From assembly GCA_025363795.1 (NCBI GenBank), contig JANYLE010000483.1, forward strand, positions 1 through 25,981: a DNA stretch of 25,981 bases. Direction: 5' to 3'. The DNA comes from Mariniphaga sp. (GTDB taxonomy: Bacteria > Bacteroidota > Bacteroidia > Bacteroidales > Prolixibacteraceae). Below the pieces are notes generated by a model, which saw only the letters and a list, made by a program, of their open reading frames with translations, did no database searches and was not told the DNA's origin. Positions 9,260 to 16,430 of this stretch are shown piece by piece. Position numbers and translations under genes: made by a program. The number at the start of each line of letters is the position of its first letter. The first letter of the stretch is position 1.

Positions 9260-10216
9260 CTATTTCTGTGTTAATGAATGGCTCTTATCGTCATCGGTCT
9301 TTAAAAAGCCAAACTGATGATTAAATTGTTGTCCTGCAATTGTGACCCAGTTTACAAAGTCAGCCACTGCTGGGTTATTATTTTTCGAATTGTAGCTAAA
9401 GCTAAAGTTGTCAACTGGAATCGTGTTATTTTTTGTTGATTCGAGAAATGTGATTACCTGATCCAGGTTATCATAAATTAACTCTTCCTTTTTTAATCGG
9501 CCATTATTATCCAGATCAATAGGGAGAATTTTGAGTCCGGCTAATGGAGTTCGGTAGTCCAAGTCATAAATCAGACCAAGATTACTGTAAGTCACACCTG
9601 TTGAATCATTCAGCACGGATTCTATCAGGTATTTGTCTTCACCAGTGACAGTAACCCCAATCAATTCCGATGCAGGTTTGCCAAAGTGGTCTGCTAATAC
9701 ATTTGCTGTAACCGATTGTGGGGTTTGTGTATACACTGTATATAGAGGTTCCTCTGTTTGTTCATCTTCAAGATCTGGTTGCAAGAATAATTTTTTTAAT
9801 TCTTCCTGCCTGATCCCATTTTTCATCTGTTTCGAGACAAGTGCATTTTTCTCATTTGCTACTGGTAATACAGCTAAACGTCCAACATTTACCTGGCTTT
9901 TAATTTCTTCCGTCCCTTTTGTGACGGTTTTGTTTACTGTTATTTTAAGATCAGCAACTTCATTTTGTGAAGCATATTTTACAAATTTAAACGTAATGCC
10001 TGAATTGGATTTGGCGTATTCGCTGGCCCATTTCCTGATTAAAGGATCCGCAAACTGCGGTTCTGAAATTGTAATTGTTTGATTTGCTTTTTGCGCCTGC
10101 AAACTCTCAAAGTTTAACATCGCAATCATGATTAACAGGAATTTGCCACTTATATTTAACCAGCAGAAAAGTTGAGTTTTCCACCCCTTGTTGCCTTTTT
10201 TATTTGTTGTTTTCAT
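9260..10216 (-). CDS. PstS-like periplasmic solute-binding protein with EF-hand-like loop
   Basis: A 318-residue exported protein. The signal region is long (charged residues 1-14, hydrophobic 26-40, cleavage likely after LQAQ). Residues 46-75 (ITISEPQFADPLIRKWASEY) match the opening strand and helix of PstS-type binding proteins, and the stretch LGLIYDLDYRTPLAGLKILP near 213-232 is typical of Bacteroidota members of that fold. Residues 234-245 (DLDNNGRLKKEE) are a full EF-hand-type loop with D234, D236, N238, G239, L241 and E245. It lies 140 bp upstream of SusC on the same strand, and such proteins often accompany Bacteroidota TonB-dependent receptors. No ABC permease or ATPase is present, so it may pass ligand on in the periplasm rather than feed a local ABC transporter. 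The ligand is unknown; phosphate is not demonstrated. Confidence 0.7.
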   Translation of the reverse strand: MKTTNKKGNKGWKTQLFCWLNISGKFLLIMIAMLNFESLQAQKANQTITISEPQFADPLIRKWASEYAKSNSGITFKFVKYASQNEVADLKITVNKTVTKGTEEIKSQVNVGRLAVLPVANEKNALVSKQMKNGIRQEELKKLFLQPDLEDEQTEEPLYTVYTQTPQSVTANVLADHFGKPASELIGVTVTGEDKYLIESVLNDSTGVTYSNLGLIYDLDYRTPLAGLKILPIDLDNNGRLKKEELIYDNLDQVITFLESTKNNTIPVDNFSFSYNSKNNNPAVADFVNWVTIAGQQFNHQFGFLKTDDDKSHSLTQK

Positions 10217-10655
10217 ATTAAAATAGTTTATAATTATCAGTAACCCAAATAGATTTATTCATCTCACAAAATAAATCATTAATATCAATCGATTTAGTGT
10301 AGATTCAATTGAATAATGAAGCAGCAGACATTAAATATTATAGTTTATTTATTTGAAAATTGCATATTCCTATTTCCAAGTGACAATTAATAAGCAATAT
10401 ACGCAATAAGGATTTATTAACTAAAGCACAACCCGATGAATAAACAGCTCACCATCGAAGTTGAAAATCCAACCGATGCCCATTATTATGACCTTATCGA
10501 AGTGGCAAAACAAGAAAAGTGGTTCAATTGATGGAGAAAAATCTGAGCTAATTGACATTGTGAAGTTTAACTAAATCAGGGAAATAGGATAAAGATGATT
10601 TCACAAGAAATCTGGTATTCGTTAATTGGGTATAAGCAGTAATGATAACACAAAG
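10217..10655. other. Intergenic region between the PstS-like gene and the metY 3' end
   Basis: About 440 bp of AT-rich DNA. It should contain the promoter of the minus-strand solute-binding gene, but I found no convincing match to the Bacteroidota promoter form. The only protein-like content is the small frame at 10436. Confidence 0.5.
10436..10531 (+). pseudogene. Short 31-codon frame, possible remnant
   Basis: An ATG-started frame of 31 codons begins MNKQLTIEVENPTDAHYYDL and ends WFN-stop. A one-base shift would extend it through IDGEKSELIDIVKFN to a stop near 10575. The composition is protein-like, and the opening resembles small antitoxin-type or hypothetical Bacteroidota proteins, but I do not recognise it. 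It may be a broken gene or chance. Confidence 0.25.
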
Positions 10656-10686
10656 CAAAGCCGGACCTTTCAAAAGCCCGGCTTTG
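10656..10686 (-). terminator. Hairpin terminator downstream of metY
   Basis: A perfect 9-bp inverted repeat CAAAGCCGG / CCGGCTTTG (10656-10664 and 10678-10686) with a 13-nt loop sits 16 bp past the metY stop. It is GC-rich in an AT-rich setting. The T-rich flank is stronger in the plus direction (TTTTTT near 10697), so it could act both ways. Confidence 0.65.
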
Positions 10687-10701
10687 TTGCTTTCTGATTT
10701 T

Positions 10702-12135
10702 TTAGAAAGATTTGAAGATTTTATTTATGATACTTTTTTTATGTGGTTCTTCTTTAATATTAGTTTGTTCTGCTACCACGGGGGGTTTAACGGGTTCAGC
10801 GATTACTTTTTTCTCTTGTTCTGCAGATAGGTGTTTAACCTTTTCAAAAGCCTGCGAAAGGTCATTGATAATATCATCAACATGTTCTATACCAACCGAT
10901 AAACGTATTAATCCAGGAATAACTCCCGAAGTTGCCTGTTCTTTGGCTGATAATTGCTGATGGGTTGTCGAGGCAGGATGAATAATCAGTGTCTTGGCAT
11001 CTCCTACATTTGCAAGGTGACTGATCAGTTTCAGGTTATTAATGAACTCATCAGCGGCGTTAGTTCCTCCCTTGATATGAAAGGAGAGCACTCCGCCGAA
11101 ACCATTTTTCAGGTATTTTTTGGCAAGCACGTGATAAGGACTTGTTTGAAGCCCTGGATAATTGACCCTGTTAACCTGGGGATGAGCAACCAGCCAATCA
11201 GCAATCTTTTTTGCATTACTTACATGACGTTCAATGCGTAGCGAAAGTGTTTCCAATCCTTGAAGTAACAAGAATGCATTGAAAGGACTTAAAGAAGAGC
11301 CGTAATCACGTAACCCTTCAACCCGTGCCCGGATTGCAAATGCAATATTTCCGAAAGGACCATTTGCCCCAAATACGTCCCAGAAAACTAATCCATTATA
11401 ACCGTCGGAAGGTTCTGTGAATTGCGGAAATTTACCGTTCGCCCAATTAAAATTACCAGCATCTACAATTACACCTCCGATGCTTGTCCCATGACCTCCA
11501 ATCCATTTTGTGGCAGATTCTACTACAATATTGGCGCCATGTTCGATAGGGCGGAAGAGGTATCCAGCTGCCCCAAAAGTATTATCAACAACAAGTGGAA
11601 GTTCATGTTTTTTGGCAATTGCAGCGATGGCATCAAAATCTGGAACATTAAACTCTGGATTACCAATCGTTTCAAGATAGATTGCTTTTGTATCTGCGTC
11701 AATAGCTTTTTCAAAATCATCAGGATTGTCGCCATTCACAAACTTCACGGTGATACCCAATCTTTTTAACTGTACTTTGAACTGATTATAGGTGCCACCA
11801 TAAAGAAATGAGGTAGATACAAAATTGTCTCCCGCCTGTAAAATATTGGTCAAAGCTATAAACTGTGCTGCCTGGCCAGACGCGGTTGCAACTGCGGCCA
11901 CACCACCTTCAAGCGCAGCAATCCGCTTTTCAAATACATCAGTGGTTGGGTTCATAATGCGCGTATAGATGTTCCCAAACTCTTTAAGACCAAAGAGATT
12001 CGCCGCATGTTCGGCATTGTTGAAAACATACGAAGTGGTTTGGTAAATAGGTACGGCCCGAGAATTTGTTGTGGCATCAACTACCTGACCTGCATGAATC
12101 TGCAGCGTTTCGAACTTTAATTTTTGTTCTGACAT
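10702..12135 (-). CDS. metY: O-acetylhomoserine sulfhydrylase (MetY) with C-terminal extension
   Basis: A 477-residue PLP enzyme of the Cys/Met metabolism family. It makes homocysteine (or cysteine) from the O-acetylated amino acid and sulfide in the cytoplasm. Visible family features are LQIHAGQ near 11, QTTSYVF near 32, YTRIMNPT near 57, the FLYGGTYNQF segment that distinguishes MetY from MetB/MetC, DNTF at 184-187, and the PLP lysine K210 in SATKWIGGHG. The catalytic part ends around residue 432; about 45 more residues follow, rich in Lys, Glu, Pro and Val and ending KKSIINKIFKSF, which is unusual for MetY (normally about 425-435 residues). The gene diverges from the SusC-SusD-TlpA operon and is preceded by a polycysteine leader ORF 144 nt upstream, which suggests control by cysteine supply. 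The enzyme call is firm; the role of the tail is unknown. Confidence 0.94.
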   Translation of the reverse strand: MSEQKLKFETLQIHAGQVVDATTNSRAVPIYQTTSYVFNNAEHAANLFGLKEFGNIYTRIMNPTTDVFEKRIAALEGGVAAVATASGQAAQFIALTNILQAGDNFVSTSFLYGGTYNQFKVQLKRLGITVKFVNGDNPDDFEKAIDADTKAIYLETIGNPEFNVPDFDAIAAIAKKHELPLVVDNTFGAAGYLFRPIEHGANIVVESATKWIGGHGTSIGGVIVDAGNFNWANGKFPQFTEPSDGYNGLVFWDVFGANGPFGNIAFAIRARVEGLRDYGSSLSPFNAFLLLQGLETLSLRIERHVSNAKKIADWLVAHPQVNRVNYPGLQTSPYHVLAKKYLKNGFGGVLSFHIKGGTNAADEFINNLKLISHLANVGDAKTLIIHPASTTHQQLSAKEQATSGVIPGLIRLSVGIEHVDDIINDLSQAFEKVKHLSAEQEKKVIAEPVKPPVVAEQTNIKEEPHKKSIINKIFKSF

Positions 12136-12279
12136 AATTGTTTTTTTAAGGATGTATAATTGAATTACTTAATATAAAACTGGATTTGAGAAATTCAGCC
12201 TGACATCTCTTTCTGGAGAGCTTTGCAAAGCAATAATTGGGGTTTTAAAGACTAGTAGAAAGAAATTCGAAAGGCAGCA
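12136..12279 (-). promoter_or_regulatory. metY leader RNA between leader peptide and metY start
   Basis: This 144-nt stretch lies between the stop of the leader ORF and the metY ATG. It contains a 12-bp palindrome GCTTTGCAAAGC (12220-12231) overlapping a CTCT/AGAG hairpin (12207-12220). These could form alternative structures in an attenuator, but no GC-rich terminator with a T tract is obvious. I saw no known SAM riboswitch layout. Confidence 0.4.
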
Positions 12280-12393
12280 CTACAAACACATTCGCATTCG
12301 AAGTGAAATGGTATTGCAACAACAATTACCTGAAACTTTGATTAAAGATTCAATAACCCTGGGCGAATTATTTAAGGTATTTATTGCTTTCAT
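12280..12393 (-). CDS. Polycysteine leader peptide upstream of metY
   Basis: A 37-codon frame from ATG at 12393 to TAG at 12280. The peptide starts MKAINTLNNSPRV, has three consecutive cysteines at 24-26 (TGT TGT TGC) after SGN, and ends SLRMRMCL with a fourth Cys at 36. It has no signal peptide or membrane segment. Support comes from its twin at 12954-13067 on the other strand, with the same length, the same MKA start, cysteine run and RMRMC tail. The 17 nt around the two starts match at 16 positions (TTACGAAAATGAAAGCA here), and CGAATGCGAATGTG is identical at the 3' end. It precedes metY by 144 nt, so ribosome stalling at the Cys codons under cysteine shortage could control metY. A RiPP-like precursor is the alternative, but no modification enzyme is nearby. 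Confidence 0.72.
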   Translation of the reverse strand: MKAINTLNNSPRVIESLIKVSGNCCCNTISLRMRMCL

Positions 12394-12413
12394 TTTCGTA
12401 ATATAATACGTGA

Positions 12414-12440
12414 CAAATATCTTTATCTATTTTCAACCAA
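12414..12440 (-). promoter_or_regulatory. Candidate promoter for the metY leader
   Basis: On the minus strand GATATTTG (12421-12414) differs at one position from TAnnTTTG and ends 20 nt before the leader ATG, similar to the SusC-side leader. A TTG lies 16 nt further upstream (12440-12438), which is shorter than the usual spacing, so the match is weak. Confidence 0.35.
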
Positions 12441-12899
12441 TAAATACCTATTATCTGGTATATTTCAATATAACATGTTCTGCGTTTGCAAGACATCAGG
12501 CTTACCATTTATGCGTAAGGCTTTGAATTCCATTATAAAAGTGTCGTATTTTGATTTAGAAATCAGAAATTTCCACCGATAAAGAGAATTTCAAAAAGAT
12601 CTTCAAACTGAAAATTGAAAGCTATTATAGATTGGAGATGTTTAGCTTAATGAAGGTTTTAACATTGCTAAAAGCACATACCGTTTAGACCACCTTGAAA
12701 AATTCAGATATGATCTGATGCAGCACTATAATTCACATTCGAAAGTGACAAACTCACCATTTATTGATGTCATCATATTAATCAGACCACCAGTTTTTTT
12801 GTGAATTTAATGATTGCGAGAATCGGTAAAATTTAAATATGGATTTAATACAGACTAAAATACCTTGTTGTAGCTAAGAAATCTACCTAGTATAAGGTA

Positions 12900-12930
12900 T
12901 TGTCCATAACTTTTCTGATACTCATTTTTG
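12900..12930 (+). promoter_or_regulatory. Candidate promoter for the SusC-operon leader
   Basis: TTG at 12900-12902, a 20-nt spacer, then CATTTTTG at 12923-12930, one mismatch from the Bacteroidota -7 element TAnnTTTG. Transcription would start around 12937, about 17 nt before the leader ATG, which is the arrangement expected of an attenuator whose leader is translated at once. Confidence 0.5.
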
Positions 12931-12953
12931 CAGTGTTAATAAATGTTACAAAA

Positions 12954-13067
12954 ATGAAAGCAACTTTAAACAATCTCAACGTCCTCAGAACTCCATCTGC
13001 ATCTTTCGGAATAGAGGGTTGTTGTTGCTGCACTTCCCCTTCCCGAATGCGAATGTGCATCAGGTAA
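12954..13067 (+). CDS. Polycysteine leader peptide upstream of the SusC-SusD-TlpA operon
   Basis: A 37-codon frame from ATG at 12954 to TAA at 13065-13067. The peptide starts MKATLNNLNVLRTPS, has four consecutive cysteines at 23-26 (TGT TGT TGC TGC) after IEG, and ends SRMRMCIR with a fifth Cys at 35. It is exactly as long as the metY-side leader and shares the MKA start, the position of the Cys run and the RMRMC motif. The start region TTACAAAAATGAAAGCA differs from the twin at one of 17 positions. It lies 156 nt upstream of susC and 24 nt after a good promoter candidate. The likely role is cysteine-sensing translational attenuation of the operon. I have not seen this exact pair described; a precursor peptide role cannot be excluded. 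An overlapping 67-codon minus-strand frame here is not credible as a gene. Confidence 0.75.
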   Translation: MKATLNNLNVLRTPSASFGIEGCCCCTSPSRMRMCIR

Positions 13068-13118
13068 CCCAGGCACATAAAAATCATCATTAAATTATTA
13101 ATCGTAAGACTCTAAAAG

Positions 13119-13190
13119 GGTATCAAAGTCATTGGTATCATCTTGCGAAGAAATTAAAATCAACTTGTCAGGTAGGCTACCTGATGATAC
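13119..13190 (+). promoter_or_regulatory. Leader RNA with nested and alternative hairpins ahead of susC
   Basis: Between leader peptide and susC, TCAGGTA (13168-13174) pairs with TACCTGA (13178-13184) in a 7-bp hairpin. Just outside it, GTATCA (13135-13140) can pair with TGATAC (13185-13190). A second upstream copy of GGTATCA (from about 13119) could compete for the same partner. Such mutually exclusive pairings are what an attenuator needs. There is no T tract, so the effect may be on translation start or on Rho rather than intrinsic termination. Confidence 0.45.
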
Positions 13191-13223
13191 ATTCTGTATA
13201 ATATCACCAAAATCTATTGAAAA

Positions 13224-16200
13224 ATGAGAAATTATTTCAAATTACTATTTATTCTTTCCTGGCTGCTGATACCATTCAGCACCATTGCTCAGGAAATAAA
13301 GCTGAGCGGAACCGTTCTTTCCCAGCAAGAACATATTCCTTTACCAGGTGCCAGCGTATTTATAAAAGGAACAACCTCCGGGGCATTGACCGACGCAGAC
13401 GGAAACTTTTCAATCAACCTAAAATCCGGGAATATTTTGGTCGTATCTTTTGTTGGTTACACGACCCAATCGTATGTAATTCATAATAATGCATTCTTAA
13501 AAGTAGAACTAAAAGACAACGTTGGTCAGTTGAATGAAGTGGTAGTAACTGCACTTGGAATTAACAAAGAGAAAAAATCGCTCGGTTATACTGTACAGGA
13601 GATCAAATCGGAATCAATTTCGGCAGCACCCGAAAGTAACCTTGTTAATTCGCTGGCTGGAAAAATTGCTGGTGTCCAGGTGACAAGCAGTCAGGGAAAT
13701 ATGGGATCATCCAGAATTGTAATCCGTGGTGAGACCTCCATCTCTGGTAATAACCAGCCTCTTTTCATCGTTGATGGCGTGCCAGTTGACAATTCTCAAC
13801 TAACAACATCAGATGCATCGCGTGACTTTGCCAATGCAATTTCCGATATCAACAGCGAAGACATTGAGAGCATTAGCGTACTGAAAGGGCCAAATGCTGC
13901 AGCACTTTATGGATCAAGGGCCGCAAGTGGAGTCATCCTGATCAAGACAAAAACGGGACGTGGACAAAAGAAATTAGGTGTAAGCGTCTATTCCAAAACA
14001 ACATTCGAAAGCACACTTGTATTACCAAGTTATCAGAATGGTTATGGTCAGGGCTCAGGTGGTACATTCTCGTATCTTGATGGTAAAGGTGGCGGTATTA
14101 ACGATGGTGTCGATGAAAGTTGGGGCCCACCCCTCGATGGAAGGTTGATCCCCCAGTTTAATTCAAATGGTGTACCCGTTCCATTTATTGCCCATCCGAA
14201 TAATGTGAAGGACTTTTTTGAAACAGGGCATACACTCAATAACGGGATAGCTATAACAGGCGCCGACGATAAGTTTGACTACCGCTTCTCGTACAACAAC
14301 ACGAAACAAACAGGTATTTTACCAAATACCGATCTTGGCAAAAACTCATTCGGAGTCAATAGCAGCTACAAGATTCTGCCTGACCTGGTACTGAGTACAA
14401 GCGCCAACTACATCAACACAAGTTCAGATAATCTTCCTGGTGTGTTTGGCCGAAGAGCAACAAGCTCAATGCTGCAGTTTGCATGGTTTGGCCGGCAGGT
14501 GGATGTCAGTCAGTTGAAAAATTACAGGGATGCAAATGGCAACCTGATCAACTGGAATAACAGTTATTACAGCAACCTCTATTTCATTGCCCACGAGAAT
14601 ACCGTTTCGCAACGTCGCGACAGACTTTTTGGTAATGTAAACCTGAATTATAAGTTTCTGAATGATTTTACAGCCAACTTCCGAATTGGAAATGATTATT
14701 ATAATGACAGGCGTAAGATAAAGATTGCCTATGGCACTAACGGAACACCTTTCGGATCGTACCAGGAGATCGGTTATGCAGTTAACGAGCGAAATATTGA
14801 ACTCACACTGAATTATAATAAGAAGATTAACAAAGACTTCACCGTAGATATTCTGGGTGGTGGAAACTTATTGGCAAAATATTACGAGGAAAATAATCAA
14901 AAAGCGCCAAAATTGGCAGTAAGGGATGTATATACCTTAGCCAATTCGCGTGATCCTTTGGTTTCAACCAACTATTATAGCCAGCAAAAGAAGAACAGTG
15001 CATTTGCATCGGGTCAAATCAGTTTCAGAAACTATGCTTTTGTAAATCTGACAGCCCGTAACGACTGGTCATCAACCTTGCCAAAGGACAACAACTCCTA
15101 TTTCTACCCTTCGGCAAATGCAAGTCTTATCGTTTCACAATTACTTGATATCAAAAGTGATATTCTCTCTTACCTGAAAATCAGGGGTGGCTGGTCAAAA
15201 GTGGGAAAGGATTCAAATCCCTATCAGTTGATTGATACCTATCCGTTTAATGCACCGTTTGGCAGCAATCCGTTATTGACAGTTACTGATGCATCCTTAA
15301 ATGCCAACCTTAAACCTGAGACAACTACTTCGTCTGAAATTGGGGCTGAGATTGGTTTGCTCAACGATAATGTTCACATTGATTTAAGCTATTACAATAC
15401 TAACAGTGCCGATCAGATTCTGAATGTTGATGTTAGTCCGTCAACCGGATATACCTCCAAGTTATTGAATGCTGGGAAAATCAACAACAAGGGTTTTGAA
15501 GCGCAGCTAAGTTTCTCTCCGGTAAAGATCACTAACGGATTAACATGGAATGTCGTTGCTAATTTCTCCACCAACAGGAGCAATGTTTTGGAACTCGACA
15601 AAGAGGGCCTGCTAACCGCTTATCGGATTGCTCAACAAGGAAATATCTCTGTATTAGCTGCAATTGGCCATCCATACGGATCATTATTTGGGACAGCTTA
15701 CAAACGAAATCAAAATGGTGAAATCGTTGTAAATGCAAATGGGACACCGGCCACAGATCCTAATAATCAATTCTTCGGATCGTTTCAACCCGACTGGATT
15801 GGTGGCATAACCAACTCATTTAGCTACAAGAATTTCAGCTTTAGCTTCCTTGTTGATGCGAAGATTGGGGGTTACATTTATGATGGAACACAAGCAACTG
15901 GAACCTATACCGGAGTTTTGGCCGAAACCTTACGTGGCAGGGATGAAGCAAATGGCGGATTACCTTATTATTATCCCAATAACCTAAAAACAGGGCTACC
16001 CGTTCAACTTGCATCACACGGCTCATCTGCTCCGGGTAGCGAAGTGGTTTATCACGATGGGATCATATTTGGCGGTGTCAACGCTGATGGTTCAAAAAAT
16101 ACAACAATCCTTCCGGCGCAAACCTATTGGAAATCATTCAATAGTATCTCAGAGTCAAGTGTGTTCGATGCTTCATTTGTTAAATTACGCGAAATAAATA

Positions 16201-16412
16201 TCGGTTACAATCTCCCTTCCAATTGGGCAAAAACAATCGGTGCACAATCGGTTAAACTTGCATTGATAGGTCGAGACCTGGCCATCCTTTACAAGAATGC
16301 ACCACACATTGACCCCGAAACAGCTTTGAATACGGGGAATGGACAAGGACTCGAAAGTCTGCAGGTTCCTTCGACCCGAAGCTATGGTTTTAGTGTAAAC
16401 CTTAATTTCTAA
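13224..16412 (+). CDS. SusC/RagA-family TonB-linked outer-membrane importer
   Basis: A 1062-residue importer. The signal peptide (MRNYFKLLFILSWLLIPFST, cleavage after IAQ) is followed by a carboxypeptidase-regulatory-like domain (GTVLSQQEHIPLPGASVFIKG, about 25-105), the plug (VVVTALGINKEKKSLGYTVQ onward, with LAGKIAGVQV, IVIRGETSI, PLFIVDGVPVD and PNAAALYGSRAASGVILI) and a beta barrel ending YGFSVNLNF. There is no STN domain, so sigma/anti-sigma control is unlikely, in line with the leader upstream. It heads a plus-strand operon with SusD 18 bp downstream and a TlpA-like lipoprotein after that. The linked polycysteine leader and thioredoxin suggest a sulfur-containing cargo such as a cysteine-rich or disulfide peptide; that is inference, since ligand specificity cannot be read from the barrel. 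Confidence 0.95.
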   Translation: MRNYFKLLFILSWLLIPFSTIAQEIKLSGTVLSQQEHIPLPGASVFIKGTTSGALTDADGNFSINLKSGNILVVSFVGYTTQSYVIHNNAFLKVELKDNVGQLNEVVVTALGINKEKKSLGYTVQEIKSESISAAPESNLVNSLAGKIAGVQVTSSQGNMGSSRIVIRGETSISGNNQPLFIVDGVPVDNSQLTTSDASRDFANAISDINSEDIESISVLKGPNAAALYGSRAASGVILIKTKTGRGQKKLGVSVYSKTTFESTLVLPSYQNGYGQGSGGTFSYLDGKGGGINDGVDESWGPPLDGRLIPQFNSNGVPVPFIAHPNNVKDFFETGHTLNNGIAITGADDKFDYRFSYNNTKQTGILPNTDLGKNSFGVNSSYKILPDLVLSTSANYINTSSDNLPGVFGRRATSSMLQFAWFGRQVDVSQLKNYRDANGNLINWNNSYYSNLYFIAHENTVSQRRDRLFGNVNLNYKFLNDFTANFRIGNDYYNDRRKIKIAYGTNGTPFGSYQEIGYAVNERNIELTLNYNKKINKDFTVDILGGGNLLAKYYEENNQKAPKLAVRDVYTLANSRDPLVSTNYYSQQKKNSAFASGQISFRNYAFVNLTARNDWSSTLPKDNNSYFYPSANASLIVSQLLDIKSDILSYLKIRGGWSKVGKDSNPYQLIDTYPFNAPFGSNPLLTVTDASLNANLKPETTTSSEIGAEIGLLNDNVHIDLSYYNTNSADQILNVDVSPSTGYTSKLLNAGKINNKGFEAQLSFSPVKITNGLTWNVVANFSTNRSNVLELDKEGLLTAYRIAQQGNISVLAAIGHPYGSLFGTAYKRNQNGEIVVNANGTPATDPNNQFFGSFQPDWIGGITNSFSYKNFSFSFLVDAKIGGYIYDGTQATGTYTGVLAETLRGRDEANGGLPYYYPNNLKTGLPVQLASHGSSAPGSEVVYHDGIIFGGVNADGSKNTTILPAQTYWKSFNSISESSVFDASFVKLREINIGYNLPSNWAKTIGAQSVKLALIGRDLAILYKNAPHIDPETALNTGNGQGLESLQVPSTRSYGFSVNLNF

Positions 16413-16430
16413 TTTTAAAATTGTATTAAG

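Larger units (their letters stand above)
12394..12953. other. Divergent control region between the two leader ORFs
   Basis: 560 bp separating the metY-side and SusC-side leaders. Besides the two promoter candidates, it holds a start-less plus-strand open frame of about 50 codons near 12640-12800 (contains RLDHLEKFRYDLMQHYNSHS) that looks like a gene remnant. No regulator gene is visible. Confidence 0.5.

Noticed and set aside
12136..12279. Possible SAM riboswitch upstream of metY
   Set aside because: No recognisable four-way junction or other SAM aptamer layout; only short palindromes are visible.
12280..13067. Polycysteine ORFs as metallothioneins
   Set aside because: The cysteines are in one consecutive run plus one, not in spaced CxC or CxxC clusters as in metal-binding proteins.
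12887..13090. A 67-codon minus-strand frame over the SusC-side leader region
   Set aside because: It is the antisense shadow of the 37-codon plus-strand leader ORF, which has a homologous twin, a matching start context and a promoter candidate; the longer frame has none of these.
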